Shown: one piece after another, positions 63,976 to 64,000 of the stretch
Layout: every line of letters starts with the position of its first letter
Position numbering within the stretch: position 1 is the first letter of the stretch
NCBI RefSeq assembly: GCF_000015265.1
Contig: NC_008699.1
Coordinates: 2,852,001-2,916,000 of the forward strand
DNA from: Nocardioides sp. JS614
GTDB taxonomy: Bacteria; Actinomycetota; Actinomycetes; Propionibacteriales; Nocardioidaceae
Direction of reading: 5' to 3'
DNA: 64,000 nt
Position numbers and translations under genes: made by a program
Notes under the pieces: generated by a model
Told to the model about the DNA's origin: nothing
Database searches by the model: none
The model's input: only the letters and a program-made list of their open reading frames with translations

Positions 63976-64000
63976 ATGGCGATCACTTCGGACCTCCGCG
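63976..64000 (+). CDS. start of a gene, probably EchA20 (partial)
   Basis: Only eight codons are in view (MAITSDLR). The M-x-I-T-S start resembles Rv3550/EchA20, and the divergent arrangement with an Rv3549c-like SDR is the same as in M. tuberculosis. EchA20 is the crotonase-fold hydrolase that opens the last steroid ring. The call rests on synteny more than on sequence. Confidence 0.4.

Overview
This is a very GC-rich (above 70% by eye), densely coded bacterial chromosome segment with many ATGA/GTGA start-stop overlaps and frequent GTG starts. Gene content points to an actinobacterium. The order gcvP - merR - bifunctional nuclease - ftsR - garA-like FHA - gcvH - DUF881 - sbp - DUF881 - CDP-alcohol phosphatidyltransferase matches the Rv1822-Rv1832 block of Mycobacterium tuberculosis. 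KstR-type operators sit in front of FadD19, Ltp3/4, CYP125 and FadA5 homologues. A Nocardioides-like (Nocardioidaceae) steroid degrader is my best guess, but that is inference. No tRNA, rRNA, CRISPR array, insertion sequence or prophage was seen.

Layout. 1-8.4 kb: the 3' tip of a UvrA-like ATPase, a RelE/Phd-type toxin-antitoxin pair, and assorted metabolic genes (VOC protein, F420-type oxidoreductase, M50-like membrane protein, YhhN, aldo/keto reductase, D-amino-acid lyase-like PLP enzyme, lipoprotein cyclophilin, OsmC, cysteine-less IscA-like protein) plus an SDR gene with its middle deleted. 8.4-28.2 kb: secreted beta-propeller, class V aminotransferase, SpoIVB-like S55 peptidase, PepN, FdhD, a flavoprotein, a NifX-like protein, SbcD-SbcC, TldD-TldE, CYTH-CHAD protein. 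28.2-41.1 kb: serine hydrolase, gcvP under a glycine riboswitch, then the conserved glycine-cleavage/cell-division regulator block, and two CNNM/CBS transporters. 41.3-45.4 kb: a DUF1800-DUF1501 exported pair, an Acg-like nitroreductase and a small membrane protein.

45.5-64 kb is a sterol catabolism region. FadD19 and a nitronate-monooxygenase-like gene face EchA19. A second acyl-CoA ligase, an Rv3520c-like F420 oxidoreductase facing a DUF35 protein plus Ltp4 and Ltp3, CYP125 facing FadA5, and two SDRs facing a probable EchA20 follow. I read five 14-bp sites fitting TnnAACnnGTTnnA (KstR type) at these promoters and one KstR2-like site at the right edge. Together the genes would activate, oxidise and shorten the sterol side chain, including C24-branched phytosterol chains (FadD19/Ltp3/Ltp4), and then hand over to ring degradation. 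A clpP pair with a ClgR/PopR-like regulator and map interrupts this region.

Points that stand out: a dispersed inverted-repeat element present twice with identical geometry (8320-8374 and 33504-33566); a nested set of mutually exclusive palindromes between ftsR and the nuclease gene (34153-34231); a shared CCTCAA-N7-TTGAGG site before merR and the FHA-ftsR pair; and two genes (an SDR and a LacI regulator) that keep both ends but have lost their middle.
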